Made by a program: the position numbers and the translations under genes. A stretch of DNA of 46,735 nt, taken from NCBI GenBank assembly GCA_013375375.1, contig JABXJX010000007.1:1-46735 (forward strand), given 5' to 3'. Origin of the DNA: Desulfobacterales bacterium (GTDB taxonomy: Bacteria; Desulfobacterota; Desulfobacteria; Desulfobacterales; C00003060). The first letter of the stretch is position 1; the number at the start of each line of letters is the position of its first letter. The notes below the pieces were generated by a model. That model was given only the letters and a program-made list of their open reading frames with translations, did not search any database and had not been told where the DNA came from. Shown here in pieces: positions 16,130 to 25,946 of this stretch.

Positions 16130-17125
16130 ATGATAAAGGGACGCATTGTCGGAACAGGGTCCACAATACCCAAGAGAATTCTGACAAATAAAGAGCTTGA
16201 GAACATAGTAGATACAAGCGACGAATGGATTATGCGCAGGACAGGGATCAAGGAGCGCCGCATCTCTTCGGACGGCCAAAGAGAGGAGACCTCGGATTTG
16301 GCCGCAAGTGCATCCTTAAAGGCCCTTGAGATGGGAGGCATTCCAGCCGAAACACTCGATATGATCGTGGTGGGGACAGTTACACCGGATCGTCAGTTTC
16401 CATCTGCGGCCTGTTTTGTACAAAAGGCGCTAAAGGCGAGCAAGGCTGTTGCCTTTGATGTATCCGCCGGCTGCTCTGGTTTTCTTTATGCCCTGTCTGT
16501 CGCGGGTAACGCCATTTCAACCGGGAGCTGTAAGAACGCCCTGGTTATCGGGGCTGAACGGCTTTCCACCATCACAAACTGGAAAGACCGAAGCACCTGT
16601 GTGTTGCTGGGTGATGGCGCCGGTGCGGTGGTCCTGACACCCACGACAGACCATGACGGCATTCTATCGACCCACCTGGGGTCTGACGGAAGTTACTGGA
16701 AACTCCTCTATGCATCTTCTGAGGAGACCTACGAGATTCCCGAGATCCTGGATATCGCTGAAGGGAAGCCTTTTTATATCAAGATGGAAGGGAACCGGCT
16801 TTTCAAAAAGGCGGTTTCATGTCTGGCGGACATCGCGGTGTCGGCACTTGAACACCACGACCTCTCTGGTTCGGACATAAAATTGATGGTCCCGCACCAG
16901 GCCAACCTCAGGATCATCCAGGCCGTAGCGGAAAAACTCTCCATACCCATGGACAAGGTCTACACTAACATCCATAAATACGGAAACACCTCATCGGCCT
17001 CTATCCCCATTGCCCTTGACGAAGCCAACCGGGAAGGCCTGTTAAAGGCAGGCGATTATGTGCTCCTGGTAACCTTTGGAGCAGGCTTAACCTGGGGGGC
17101 GTCTGTGGTGAAGTGGTATTCTTAA
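16130..17125 (+). CDS. fabH: Beta-ketoacyl-ACP synthase III
   Basis: 'GTGSTIPKRILTNKELENIVDTSDEWIMRRTGIKERRI', 'FDVSAGCSGFLYAL', 'VPHQANLRIIQAVAEKL', 'KYGNTSSASIPIAL'. Confidence 0.95.
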   Translation: MIKGRIVGTGSTIPKRILTNKELENIVDTSDEWIMRRTGIKERRISSDGQREETSDLAASASLKALEMGGIPAETLDMIVVGTVTPDRQFPSAACFVQKALKASKAVAFDVSAGCSGFLYALSVAGNAISTGSCKNALVIGAERLSTITNWKDRSTCVLLGDGAGAVVLTPTTDHDGILSTHLGSDGSYWKLLYASSEETYEIPEILDIAEGKPFYIKMEGNRLFKKAVSCLADIAVSALEHHDLSGSDIKLMVPHQANLRIIQAVAEKLSIPMDKVYTNIHKYGNTSSASIPIALDEANREGLLKAGDYVLLVTFGAGLTWGASVVKWYS

Positions 17126-17200
17126 CCGGTCCTTAGAGCACCATTTTGTTTGGGCAACAGCCCGTTGACACCCAATCCGTTTTTCTGATAGACATTTCTT

Positions 17201-20197
17201 ATGCCTGCCCGCCTTGAAATCACTCTAAAACCTGATCTTTTTGATGCCGAAGGTGCTGCCGTTTGCAAAAAGGCGAACGACTATTTTGGATTCGGTCTTG
17301 AGTCTGTTCGCACGGTCTCCATCCTTACAATCGATATTGACCTTACCGAGGATCAGCTTGAAGCCATCCGAACGGAAATCTTTACCAATCCCGTTACCCA
17401 AATTTCTTCTTACAAACCACTGGCCATCGATTTCGACTGGATTCTGTGGGTGGGCTACAGGCCGGGGGTGCGGGACAATCCCGGAAGCACGGCCGCGGAA
17501 GCAGCGGAAGACCTTCTTCGCATCGGTTTGAAACCGCACGAGGCGATCTACACCTCAAAAAGATATTGTCTGAAGGGCGGCAATCTCTCCTTTGAGCACG
17601 CGGACCGCATTGCCCGGGAGCTGCTTGCCAACGACATCATACAGCAGTGGAAAGTCTTTTCCGGAGAGGATTGGAACCAGGACACGGGTGTCGGGATCAT
17701 CATACCGAAGGTGCGCCTCGATCATAAACCCATTGTCACCGATATCCCTGTTGACAGCGACAAAACCCTCATGCACGTGAGCAAGGAGCGCGGCCTGGCC
17801 CTGAACCCCAATGACATCCCCACGATTCGGTCATACTTTCTCAGAGAGGATGTGCTGGAACAACGCCGCGCGTTCGGTCTTTCAACCCCAACCGATGTCG
17901 AACTGGAATACATCTCCCAGGCAAGGAGCGATCACTGCAACCATAACACCTTTAAGGGCCTGTTTTACTACCGCGATCTTTCCACCGGCGAGACCGAGCT
18001 TGTGGACAACCTCTTTGCGACCTGTATCGAGGAACCCACTATTGCCATTAAAAAGCAAAAGTCCTGGGTGATCTCGGTCCTTTGGGACAATGCCGGCGTG
18101 GGCCGCTTTAACGATGACTACTACTACGTGATCACGGGAGAGACCCATAACTCCCCGTCCAACATGGAGGCCTACGGCGGGGCCATAACCGGGATCGTCG
18201 GGGTCTACCGTGACCCCATGGGGACCGGCAAGGGCTCCAGGCTGATCATGGGGATGTACGGGTACTGTGTTGGGCCCCGTGACTATCATGGGGAGCTCAA
18301 ACCGCATCTTCATCCCAGGCGTCTCTTGGACGGCGTCATCGAAGGCGTGCGAGACGGGGGCAACAAGAGCGGCATCCCAACGCCTTACGGGCAGGTCTTG
18401 TTTCACAAGGGATACCTGGGAAAGTGTCTGGTCTTTGTTACGGCCGTCGGGCTGATGCCCTCGCAGATCAAAGGAGCACCTGCCGAAGAAAAGGCGACCT
18501 CGCCGGGCGATCTGATCATCATGTGCGGGGGCCGTGTGGGGAAGGACGGCATACACGGTGTGACAGCGGCTTCAGAGAGTTTTTCCGTGCATACCCCCGC
18601 GGGCCACGTACAGATTGGGGATCCTTACACGCAAAAGAAGATGCACGATTTTCTCTTGGAGGCGCGTGACCAAGGACTCATCGCCTTTATTACGGACAAT
18701 GGCGGGGGCGGCCTGTCGTCATCGATTGGGGAGTCGTCCCAATTCAGTAATGGATGCGTGGTTGAGCTGGAAAAGGGCCCACTAAAGTACGAGGGGTTGG
18801 ACCAGTGGGAAATCTGGGTCTCGGAATCCCAGGAGCGCATGACGGTCGCAGTTACGCCGGAGCATCAAGAACGATTCATGGCCCTTTCCAAAAAACACGC
18901 GGTGGAATCCACGGTCATCGGCAGCTACACCGACTCCGGCAAGCTCCACATCACCTATGACGGCCGGACGTGCGCATATGTGGACATCGATTTTCTCGCC
19001 TCGCACTTTCCACAGTGGACCTTTGAAGCCGAATGGACACCTCCGGAGATGCGGGGCCTTGTCGAGCCGGAGCTCGCCGCGCCGGACAATGCCCCGGGCC
19101 TGCTTCTCGATCTCCTTGCCGGGCCGAATATTTGTTCAAAAGAGTGGATCATCCGTCAGTACGACCATGAGGTACAGGGGACAAGCGTGATCAAACCCCT
19201 TGTCGGAAAGGATCGAGACGTAATCAGCGACGCGGTCGTCATACGGCCCGTGTTGGATTCTTTCCAGGGGCTGGCAGCGGCCCAGGCCCTGCTGCCGACC
19301 TATTCTGAGATCGACACCTACCACATGGTAGCCTGCGCTATTGATGAGGCGGTCCGGCGCGTGGTGGCCGTTGGGGGAGACCCTGACCACATCGGCGGCG
19401 TGGATAATTTTTGCTGGCCTAACATACAGTATGACCCGGACGATAACCCGGACGGCAAGTACAAGGCCGCGCAACTTGTCCGGGCCAACCGGGCCTTAAG
19501 GGATATTTGCGCAGACTACGGGATTCCGCTCCTTTCAGGAAAGGACAGCATGTACGTGGACGGCTACCTCAAGGACGGAAAAGGCGAAACACATAAGGTC
19601 TCCGCCCTGCCCACACTCCAGTTTTCGTGCACCAGTGTTGTTTCAGATATTACTAAATGTATTACCATGGATTGCAAGTTTGCAGGCGATCTTGTCTATG
19701 TGCTTGGCGAAACCGGCAATGAGCTGGGCGCGTCTGAATACTACGAACACTTCGGTCATGTGGGGCTGAATGTGCCTGAGCTACGGCCCGGGTCCTTGAT
19801 GAAACTGTATCAAGCCTTGAGCCGGGCCATCCAGGAAGAACTGGTTGCATCCTGCCACGGCATCTACCGCGGGGGGCTCGGGGTGCACCTGGCTTTAGTG
19901 GCCATGGGCGGCGGCCTTGGAATGGAGATCGATCTTTCCAGGGTATTGACAACAGGGGCCGAACAAGACCATGTTATCCTTTATTCAGAGACGCCGGGCC
20001 GATTCATTGTAACCATTGATCCCAAGAATCGTTCATCCTTTGAAGAACTGTTTGATACTTTGCCCCATGCCTGTATCGGCAAGGTCTCAAGCAAGACCGA
20101 ACTGGTGATCAACAGCCTAAAAGAAAAACCAATGATCCATGTTCCAATCTCGAAACTGAAGGCGGCCTGGAAACGACCCTTTGGTGAGCTGGTGTGA
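17201..20197 (+). CDS. purL: Phosphoribosylformylglycinamidine synthase, PurS-PurS-PurL fusion without glutaminase domain
   Basis: 998 aa; PurL motifs 'ARSDHCNHNTFKG', 'GETHNSPSNMEAYGGAITGIVGVYRDPMGTG', 'ITDNGGGGLSSSIGE'; two PurS-like N-terminal modules. Confidence 0.92.
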   Translation: MPARLEITLKPDLFDAEGAAVCKKANDYFGFGLESVRTVSILTIDIDLTEDQLEAIRTEIFTNPVTQISSYKPLAIDFDWILWVGYRPGVRDNPGSTAAEAAEDLLRIGLKPHEAIYTSKRYCLKGGNLSFEHADRIARELLANDIIQQWKVFSGEDWNQDTGVGIIIPKVRLDHKPIVTDIPVDSDKTLMHVSKERGLALNPNDIPTIRSYFLREDVLEQRRAFGLSTPTDVELEYISQARSDHCNHNTFKGLFYYRDLSTGETELVDNLFATCIEEPTIAIKKQKSWVISVLWDNAGVGRFNDDYYYVITGETHNSPSNMEAYGGAITGIVGVYRDPMGTGKGSRLIMGMYGYCVGPRDYHGELKPHLHPRRLLDGVIEGVRDGGNKSGIPTPYGQVLFHKGYLGKCLVFVTAVGLMPSQIKGAPAEEKATSPGDLIIMCGGRVGKDGIHGVTAASESFSVHTPAGHVQIGDPYTQKKMHDFLLEARDQGLIAFITDNGGGGLSSSIGESSQFSNGCVVELEKGPLKYEGLDQWEIWVSESQERMTVAVTPEHQERFMALSKKHAVESTVIGSYTDSGKLHITYDGRTCAYVDIDFLASHFPQWTFEAEWTPPEMRGLVEPELAAPDNAPGLLLDLLAGPNICSKEWIIRQYDHEVQGTSVIKPLVGKDRDVISDAVVIRPVLDSFQGLAAAQALLPTYSEIDTYHMVACAIDEAVRRVVAVGGDPDHIGGVDNFCWPNIQYDPDDNPDGKYKAAQLVRANRALRDICADYGIPLLSGKDSMYVDGYLKDGKGETHKVSALPTLQFSCTSVVSDITKCITMDCKFAGDLVYVLGETGNELGASEYYEHFGHVGLNVPELRPGSLMKLYQALSRAIQEELVASCHGIYRGGLGVHLALVAMGGGLGMEIDLSRVLTTGAEQDHVILYSETPGRFIVTIDPKNRSSFEELFDTLPHACIGKVSSKTELVINSLKEKPMIHVPISKLKAAWKRPFGELV

Positions 20198-20228
20198 AAC
20201 CAACAGTTAGTCTCTTAATGATGAAATT

Positions 20229-20300
20229 CGTGTTTTCGTACTTTCGTACTTTCGTGATAAGATTCTTTTGTTTTGGTTCCGGCTTGTCCGGGTTAGGTTG
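20229..20300. repeat. Intergenic repeat 'cgtgttttcgtactttcgtactttcgtgat...ttccggcttgtccgggttaggttgtg'
   Basis: Similar to 24890-25045 (cacgaaagcacgaaag... / 'tttttgttccggcttgtatgtgttaggtagtg'). Confidence 0.6.
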
Positions 20301-21154
20301 TGAACTTCCAAATGACACAAAGTGATACTCACGACAAAAGCGTCAATGTACTGGTCCTTACCGGCTACGGCCTGAACTGCGACCTTGAGACCGCGTATGC
20401 CTTTGAACTGGCCGGGGCGGTCTCGACGCGCGTTCATATTAATGCGCTTATCTCAGGAGAAGCCGTCCTCAAAGACTATGACATCCTTGTGTTTGACGGG
20501 GGTTTTAGCTGGGGAGACGATCATGGGGCGGGCGTGCTTGAAGCGGTTCGCCTCAAGTCAAACATCAACGAGGCGATGTACGAATTCATAGGGGACGGAA
20601 AGCTTATACTCGGGATTTGTAACGGATTTCAGGCCCTGGTAAACCTGGGGCTTCTTCCCGGCTTTGACGGGGATCATAAGGCAAGAAACGTCGCACTCAC
20701 GTTCAATGATTGCGGAAATTTCCGGGATGACTGGGTCTCCCTGCTTGGCAACCCGGACTCTTCGTGTGTCTTTACTAAGGGATTCACCCGGACAGAGTTT
20801 CCCATACGGCACGGTGAAGGGAAATTCTATGCGTCTCCCAAGGTGATTGAGCGTCTTATTGATAACGGGCAGGTTGTTTTCAGGTATGCCGCTCCAAACG
20901 GCGAGCCCGCGCATGGAGAATTCCCGTTCAATCCCAACGGCTCAGCCCATGACATTGCCGGAATATGCGACCCGACCGGCCGCATATTCGGTTTGATGCC
21001 GCACCCCGAGGCCTTTAACCACTGGACCAACCATCCCGATTGGACCCGCGTGAAAGAATCTGTGAAACGGCAGGATAAATCGATCGACTTTGAGCTCACA
21101 GATGGTATACGCCTGCTGAAAAACGGGGTCGATTATATAAAAGCCGCCTTCTAA
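20300..21154 (+). CDS. purQ: Phosphoribosylformylglycinamidine synthase glutaminase subunit PurQ
   Basis: 'VLVLTGYGLNCDLETAYAFELAGA', 'DGGFSWGDDHGAG', 'LILGICNGFQALVNLGLLP', 'GLMPHPEAFNHWTNHPDW'. Confidence 0.93.
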   Translation: MNFQMTQSDTHDKSVNVLVLTGYGLNCDLETAYAFELAGAVSTRVHINALISGEAVLKDYDILVFDGGFSWGDDHGAGVLEAVRLKSNINEAMYEFIGDGKLILGICNGFQALVNLGLLPGFDGDHKARNVALTFNDCGNFRDDWVSLLGNPDSSCVFTKGFTRTEFPIRHGEGKFYASPKVIERLIDNGQVVFRYAAPNGEPAHGEFPFNPNGSAHDIAGICDPTGRIFGLMPHPEAFNHWTNHPDWTRVKESVKRQDKSIDFELTDGIRLLKNGVDYIKAAF

Positions 21155-21246
21155 CAAATCCCTGATTCGACATTGGTTTTGGTTTGGCAAGAAGACAAAC
21201 TGCGGCGCCAATAAAGATCTAAGAAGAGGGTAGATAATAAGTAATC

Positions 21247-21771
21247 CTACCTTCCATGACGCTTAAAAGTATGATTTCTATGTGCAATTTTCTTGGTCTC
21301 CCTTATGTTTTCGGGTGTGCGAGGAGCTTTTTTATCTTTTAAAATAACAAGTTCATCCATACCGCCTTCGGGCATGTGGCAGGACCAGCATTTTTCCGCT
21401 GTATTACTGATGGCTTTATGACACCGCAAGCAAGACTGGTTGCCGTCCGCACATTCAATCCAATTGCCCCCTCTCTCATGATAGCCCAACCGGCTGAAGC
21501 TGCAGTCTTTGCTTTCATACCTTGCCCTCTGCACCTTCCCGGGGATGTGGCAGTCAAGACACTTCAATTTGTTGTGTGGCCCACGGGAAAGTTCTTCATA
21601 GACTATCGGAATGTTATGGCACTTCGCACACTTCTCTGGTGGGGGGAATTTTTTTGGCAGGGGCCCCTTGATCTCTCCCCGTGTGTAACTGGTGGTAAGA
21701 GTAGCGCAAGTAGTACAAAAAGCAAAAACAGCTAAAACAGAGCAAGTCCAAATTAAACGGTTCTTATTCAT
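21247..21771 (-). CDS. Tetraheme c-type cytochrome
   Basis: Four CxxCH motifs (CAKCH, CLDCH, CLRCH, CWSCH) after an N-terminal signal sequence. Confidence 0.88.
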   Translation of the reverse strand: MNKNRLIWTCSVLAVFAFCTTCATLTTSYTRGEIKGPLPKKFPPPEKCAKCHNIPIVYEELSRGPHNKLKCLDCHIPGKVQRARYESKDCSFSRLGYHERGGNWIECADGNQSCLRCHKAISNTAEKCWSCHMPEGGMDELVILKDKKAPRTPENIRETKKIAHRNHTFKRHGR

Positions 21772-21826
21772 GGCTACCTCCTCAAAATTAGGTTAAATCT
21801 CCTGTTTTTTGATGAGACTATCCCGC

Positions 21827-22192
21827 TCAGCCGCCGAATACTTTGTCGGGCTTATAGGGATGCGACCCTTCGACCACATCGACACCGGCCTTGGCTTTAA
21901 CTTTTTGGATAATAGTCTCCTTATAAGGGCAGTTGTCGAGCAGGCAGGTTCCTATATGCACGGCATCAATACTTTCCCCCATGGGCGACATCCAGGTCTT
22001 CAGGTTGACCAACCGAAGCACCGGAGATGTGCCGGGACATCCACCGCAATGTAACAGGGCCCTGAGTTTGACATCTTTATCCTTGTATCTTTCAAACTCT
22101 CCTTCTCTTTTGTCAAAACCCATTAGACAGCGATGGCAGCCAAAGCATGTTTCATCCTTGATGTTCTTGCAACTCAAAACTGCAATGTTCAT
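21827..22192 (-). CDS. CGGC domain-containing protein
   Basis: 121 aa 'MNIAVLSCKNIKDETCFGCHRCLMGF...LLHCGGCPGTSPVLRLVNLKTWM...VHIGTCLLDNCPYKETI'. Confidence 0.88.
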   Translation of the reverse strand: MNIAVLSCKNIKDETCFGCHRCLMGFDKREGEFERYKDKDVKLRALLHCGGCPGTSPVLRLVNLKTWMSPMGESIDAVHIGTCLLDNCPYKETIIQKVKAKAGVDVVEGSHPYKPDKVFGG

Positions 22193-22393
22193 GATTCATG
22201 CCTCCTTCTTTTGATATGAGTTATTTCCAGTCTTGTTAGGCCTTAAGATAATTAAGGCCCGTATACTAAATACTGATAAATGTCAAGAGATTCCCCTGGG
22301 TTGCATGCTCGCGGTTTTTAAATCTTGGATGCTGTTCTTGATCTAAAGGCCGGTATCATCTATATAAAGGCGGTATCGTGGTAATTAAAGATC

Positions 22394-24841
22394 GTGTCTG
22401 TTCAAACGCACTACATAGAAGTAGCAGTCGCGCTTCCTGTTTCCAACACCTTCACCTACGAGGTGCCGGAACCGCTTCGTCCATGGGCAATGGTGGGCAA
22501 GAGGGTGCTGGTACCTTTCAAGAACCTTCAGGTCACCGGATACATCCTCGACCTCGTTCATACCACCGACCAGACAGGTATCAAGAAGATCTTGGATATC
22601 TTGGACGATACGCCCATGTTCCCGCCGTCCATGATTCCGTTTTTCAGTTGGATAGCAGACTATTATCGCTATCCCATTGGGGAAGTTATTAAAGGGGCGC
22701 TCCCCGGCGGCCTGAATATCACCCAGGTTGAAACAGTGAGCATTACAAACAAAGGGAGTTCCATGCTATCAGACCCTTCCCTGAAACCGCTTGATCGCGC
22801 AATGCTGGAAGCCCTTGAAAATCAAGGCCCCTTGCGCGTGCGTACACTTTACAAAGACTTCAAAGAAGAACTTTCTCCAAAGACGCTGCGCGACCTGGAG
22901 CAATCAGGTTGGGTCATACGGGAACGAAAGCTCAAGCCGGGCAGGGTCCGGCCAAAGACGGAAAGATACATAAAGGCCGTGGAGAAAAGGCCGCCTGATG
23001 ATTCCCTGTCACATGCGCGGCGCAATATACTCAAGATCGTCGAAGATCATGGAGAAATCTCCTTAAAGGCCTTAAATGCCGAGGTCCCCTCTGCCGGACG
23101 ACTCGTCAAGAAGATGGCCGAGGACGGGTTCTTGACTCTGGTTGAGAGAAGCGTCTATCGGGATCCCTTTGGCGAGCCGATCGCGCCGGATTCCGGCGGG
23201 CCCGTCCTGACAAACGACCAGGCCTCGGTTGTAGGGAATGTACTCGATGCCCTCGGCAAGGGGTTTCAGACCTATCTCCTTTACGGTATCACCGGTAGCG
23301 GCAAGACAGAGGTATACATGCGGGCCGTGGCAGCCGCCCTTGAAAGAGACCAGGAAGCCTTGATACTTGTGCCTGAGATTGCGCTGATCTCTCAGATGGA
23401 ACGGCTTTTTCGGGCGCGCTTCGGCGAGTGCGTGGCCTTGCTGCACAGCGGCCTCAGTGAAGGTGAACGTTTTGACCAGTGGATGCGAATCGTGCGAAAG
23501 GAGGCCAAGGTCGCAATCGGGGCCCGATCCGCGATCTTTGCCCCATTTGAACACCTGGGTTTGATAGTCGTGGATGAAGAACACGATGATTCGTATAAAC
23601 AGGAAAGCAAGCTGCGGTATCATGCGCGTGATTTGGCAGTAGTCCGGGCCAGGTCCATGGACGCTGTTGCCCTGCTTGGGTCTGCTACCCCGTCGGTGCA
23701 GTCTTATTACAACGTGCGCATTGGAAAATTCCGCGGGCTGAATCTCGCCAAACGAATCGAAAACAGGCTTCTCCCAGAGGTAACTATTATGGATCTGCGG
23801 GAGCCGAGTGGAGGACGCCGCGCAAAACCCTTTATTACAAAAGAGCTTCAAGATGCAATAGCTGAAACACTGCAGCGCAAAGAACAGATCCTCCTTTTTT
23901 TGAACCGTCGCGGTTTTGCCAATTACCCCGCGTGTGTCCTTTGCGGCACGCCCGTGCGCTGCAAGAACTGCGACATCACCATGACGCTCCACCAGGAGGC
24001 CAACGCCTTTAAATGTCACTACTGTGGTTATACACGGGCCCAGGCGACCGGCTGCGACGCGTGCGGCAGTTCCAAGATCAAGATGCTCGGCCTGGGCACG
24101 GAAAGGGTAGAGGCCAAGATCAAGGAGATCTTCCCTGAAGCGAGAGTGGCACGGATGGACCGGGATACTACCGCCCGAAAGGGCGCTGTCGTGAAGATCC
24201 TGAAAGATCTCAGGACGGGTGCCATCGACATCCTTATAGGAACCCAGATGGTGGCCAAGGGGCATGATTATCCCAATATTACACTGGTTGGGATTATCTG
24301 CGCCGACCTTTCACTCAACTTTCCCGACTTCCGGGCCGGGGAGCGGACCTTCCAGCTCCTGGCCCAGGTAGCCGGACGTGCCGGTCGCGGCACGCGCCCT
24401 GGCCGCGTTATCCTGCAGACATTCAACCCCGACCACTTTTGCATCCTCACGGCAAGGGACCAGGACTACCGCGCATTTTACGATCATGAAATCGGTTTTC
24501 GAAAAACATTGAAGTATCCTCCGTTCTCGCGCCTGATACAGATTCTCGTTATTGGAAAGAACAAGGAGCAAGCCGCCAAGTACGCTCAAGGATTGGGAGA
24601 GATATGCCGGGGCCTGCAATCGAAAAATCGAACATACCGGGAAAAAGTGAAACTCCTCGGTCCGGTTGCCGCGCCCCTGGCCAGGCTGCACAAGCAATAC
24701 CGTTGGCAGCTTTTGCTCAAAGGGTTAAAGCCGGGGCCGTTACACAACCTGACGCGGGACCTTCTGGGCAGGGCGGAACGAACGCCTCGAAAGTCCGGGG
24801 TAAAGGTGATTGTTGATGTAGATCCGGTGGATATGCTGTAG
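22394..24841 (+). CDS. priA: Primosomal protein N' (PriA helicase)
   Basis: 815 aa; 'YLLYGITGSGKTEVYMRAV', 'LIVVDEEHDDSYKQE', Zn-binding 'CVLCGTPVRCKNCDITMTLH...CHYCGYTRAQATGCDACGSSKI', 'IGTQMVAKGHDYPNITLVGII'. Confidence 0.97.
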   Translation: MSVQTHYIEVAVALPVSNTFTYEVPEPLRPWAMVGKRVLVPFKNLQVTGYILDLVHTTDQTGIKKILDILDDTPMFPPSMIPFFSWIADYYRYPIGEVIKGALPGGLNITQVETVSITNKGSSMLSDPSLKPLDRAMLEALENQGPLRVRTLYKDFKEELSPKTLRDLEQSGWVIRERKLKPGRVRPKTERYIKAVEKRPPDDSLSHARRNILKIVEDHGEISLKALNAEVPSAGRLVKKMAEDGFLTLVERSVYRDPFGEPIAPDSGGPVLTNDQASVVGNVLDALGKGFQTYLLYGITGSGKTEVYMRAVAAALERDQEALILVPEIALISQMERLFRARFGECVALLHSGLSEGERFDQWMRIVRKEAKVAIGARSAIFAPFEHLGLIVVDEEHDDSYKQESKLRYHARDLAVVRARSMDAVALLGSATPSVQSYYNVRIGKFRGLNLAKRIENRLLPEVTIMDLREPSGGRRAKPFITKELQDAIAETLQRKEQILLFLNRRGFANYPACVLCGTPVRCKNCDITMTLHQEANAFKCHYCGYTRAQATGCDACGSSKIKMLGLGTERVEAKIKEIFPEARVARMDRDTTARKGAVVKILKDLRTGAIDILIGTQMVAKGHDYPNITLVGIICADLSLNFPDFRAGERTFQLLAQVAGRAGRGTRPGRVILQTFNPDHFCILTARDQDYRAFYDHEIGFRKTLKYPPFSRLIQILVIGKNKEQAAKYAQGLGEICRGLQSKNRTYREKVKLLGPVAAPLARLHKQYRWQLLLKGLKPGPLHNLTRDLLGRAERTPRKSGVKVIVDVDPVDML

Positions 24842-24889
24842 GTGCTTAAGAATACAGTTCGTGTTTTTTGTGGCAGAAAATTATTAAAA

Positions 24890-25045
24890 CTATCACGAAA
24901 GCACGAAAGAACGAAAACACGAAAAAATACAGTTTCTCTTTTTATTTTGTTTCGTGCTTTGCGGCTTTTCGCCTTGAAAAGAGGCAAGTTTTTGTGTTTT
25001 CGTGATTATTTTTTTGTTCCGGCTTGTATGTGTTAGGTAGTGTTT
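24890..25045. repeat. Intergenic 'cacgaaag' repeat, inverted, second copy
   Basis: 'atcacgaaagcacgaaagaacgaaaacacgaaa' inverted to 'ttttgtgttttcgtgat', followed by 'ttgttccggcttgtatgtgttaggta'. Confidence 0.6.
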
Positions 25046-25111
25046 ATTCATTCTGACAAAGAAACCAAAGTGAAATGAAGTAACCGATTCCGTGAAAAGG
25101 AGGGATGGATC

Positions 25112-25606
25112 GTGATACTTGCCGTGATGAGTGATACCCACGACCATATCTGGAATGTAAGAAAGGCCTTGCGGCTAATACAAGAACGGGATGTTGAGGC
25201 CATTATTCACTGCGGGGATTTTATTGCGCCGTTCGTATTAAAGGAGCTGGATCAGGCGCAGATCCCCGTCCATGGTGTGTTCGGCAACAATGACGGCGAC
25301 CAGTACCTGTTAACCAAGTTGTCTATGACGGAGCTTTCCAATATTACCTTGTATGGGCTTATGGGGGAACTGGAGCTTGGTGATTTCAAGGTCGCCTTTA
25401 CTCACTATCGGGCCGTGGCCGACGGCTTGGCGGCAACCGGACAATTCGACCTGGTATGCTTCGGTCATTCGCACGAGGCATTCATTGAGAAGGTAGGAAA
25501 GACAGATCTGCTGAACCCTGGAGAGGTTATGGGAAAAGACGGGTCCCCGGGGTTCTACTTAGTCGATACATCAACAAGAAAGTATGAGCTGGTCTCACTG
25601 ATGTAG
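25112..25606 (+). CDS. YfcE-family metallophosphoesterase
   Basis: 'MILAVMSDTHDHIWNVRKAL...IIHCGDFIAPFVLKEL...GVFGNNDGD...FGHSHEAF...LLNPGEVMG'. Confidence 0.93.
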   Translation: MILAVMSDTHDHIWNVRKALRLIQERDVEAIIHCGDFIAPFVLKELDQAQIPVHGVFGNNDGDQYLLTKLSMTELSNITLYGLMGELELGDFKVAFTHYRAVADGLAATGQFDLVCFGHSHEAFIEKVGKTDLLNPGEVMGKDGSPGFYLVDTSTRKYELVSLM

Positions 25607-25697
25607 TGCTTGGAAGACGGTTGCGCGTAACCGATTGAGTAGAAGTACTACGTGCGAAGACTCTCCGCTTAAGGCTCAAGGAATTGGAAACCACTCG

Positions 25698-25946
25698 TTA
25701 ATCTTCGACCTTGATCTTGGTCAGCCTGGACTTTCTTGTCCCAGCGCCCTTCTTTATAGCGTCAATCCGTTCGTCTATGAGGGACTTGATTCCTTCGAGA
25801 AATTCAATCCGAGCATTGTTCATGTGTTCAAAAAAGGCTGACTTTTTCTCAGTTACATCCCTGATGCCTCCAAGAAACAGACACAGAGGACAAACAATGC
25901 CCTCTTCTTTTTCTTTCGTTTTACTCGTTCTCTTTTTACCGGCCAT
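25698..25946 (-). CDS. Small hypothetical protein, in operon with the ArsA-like gene
   Basis: 'MAGKKRTSKTKEKEEGIVCPLCLFLGGIRDVTEKKSAFFEHMNNARIEFLEGIKSLIDERID' with a CPLC motif; overlaps the end of the upstream ATPase gene. Confidence 0.65.
   Translation of the reverse strand: MAGKKRTSKTKEKEEGIVCPLCLFLGGIRDVTEKKSAFFEHMNNARIEFLEGIKSLIDERIDAIKKGAGTRKSRLTKIKVED

Noticed and set aside
17882-18556. 224-aa minus-strand ORF
   Set aside because: Antisense to conserved PurL motifs; no recognisable domain.
23072-24265. 397-aa minus-strand ORF as a real gene
   Set aside because: Fully antisense to priA, which has unambiguous helicase and Zn-binding motifs.
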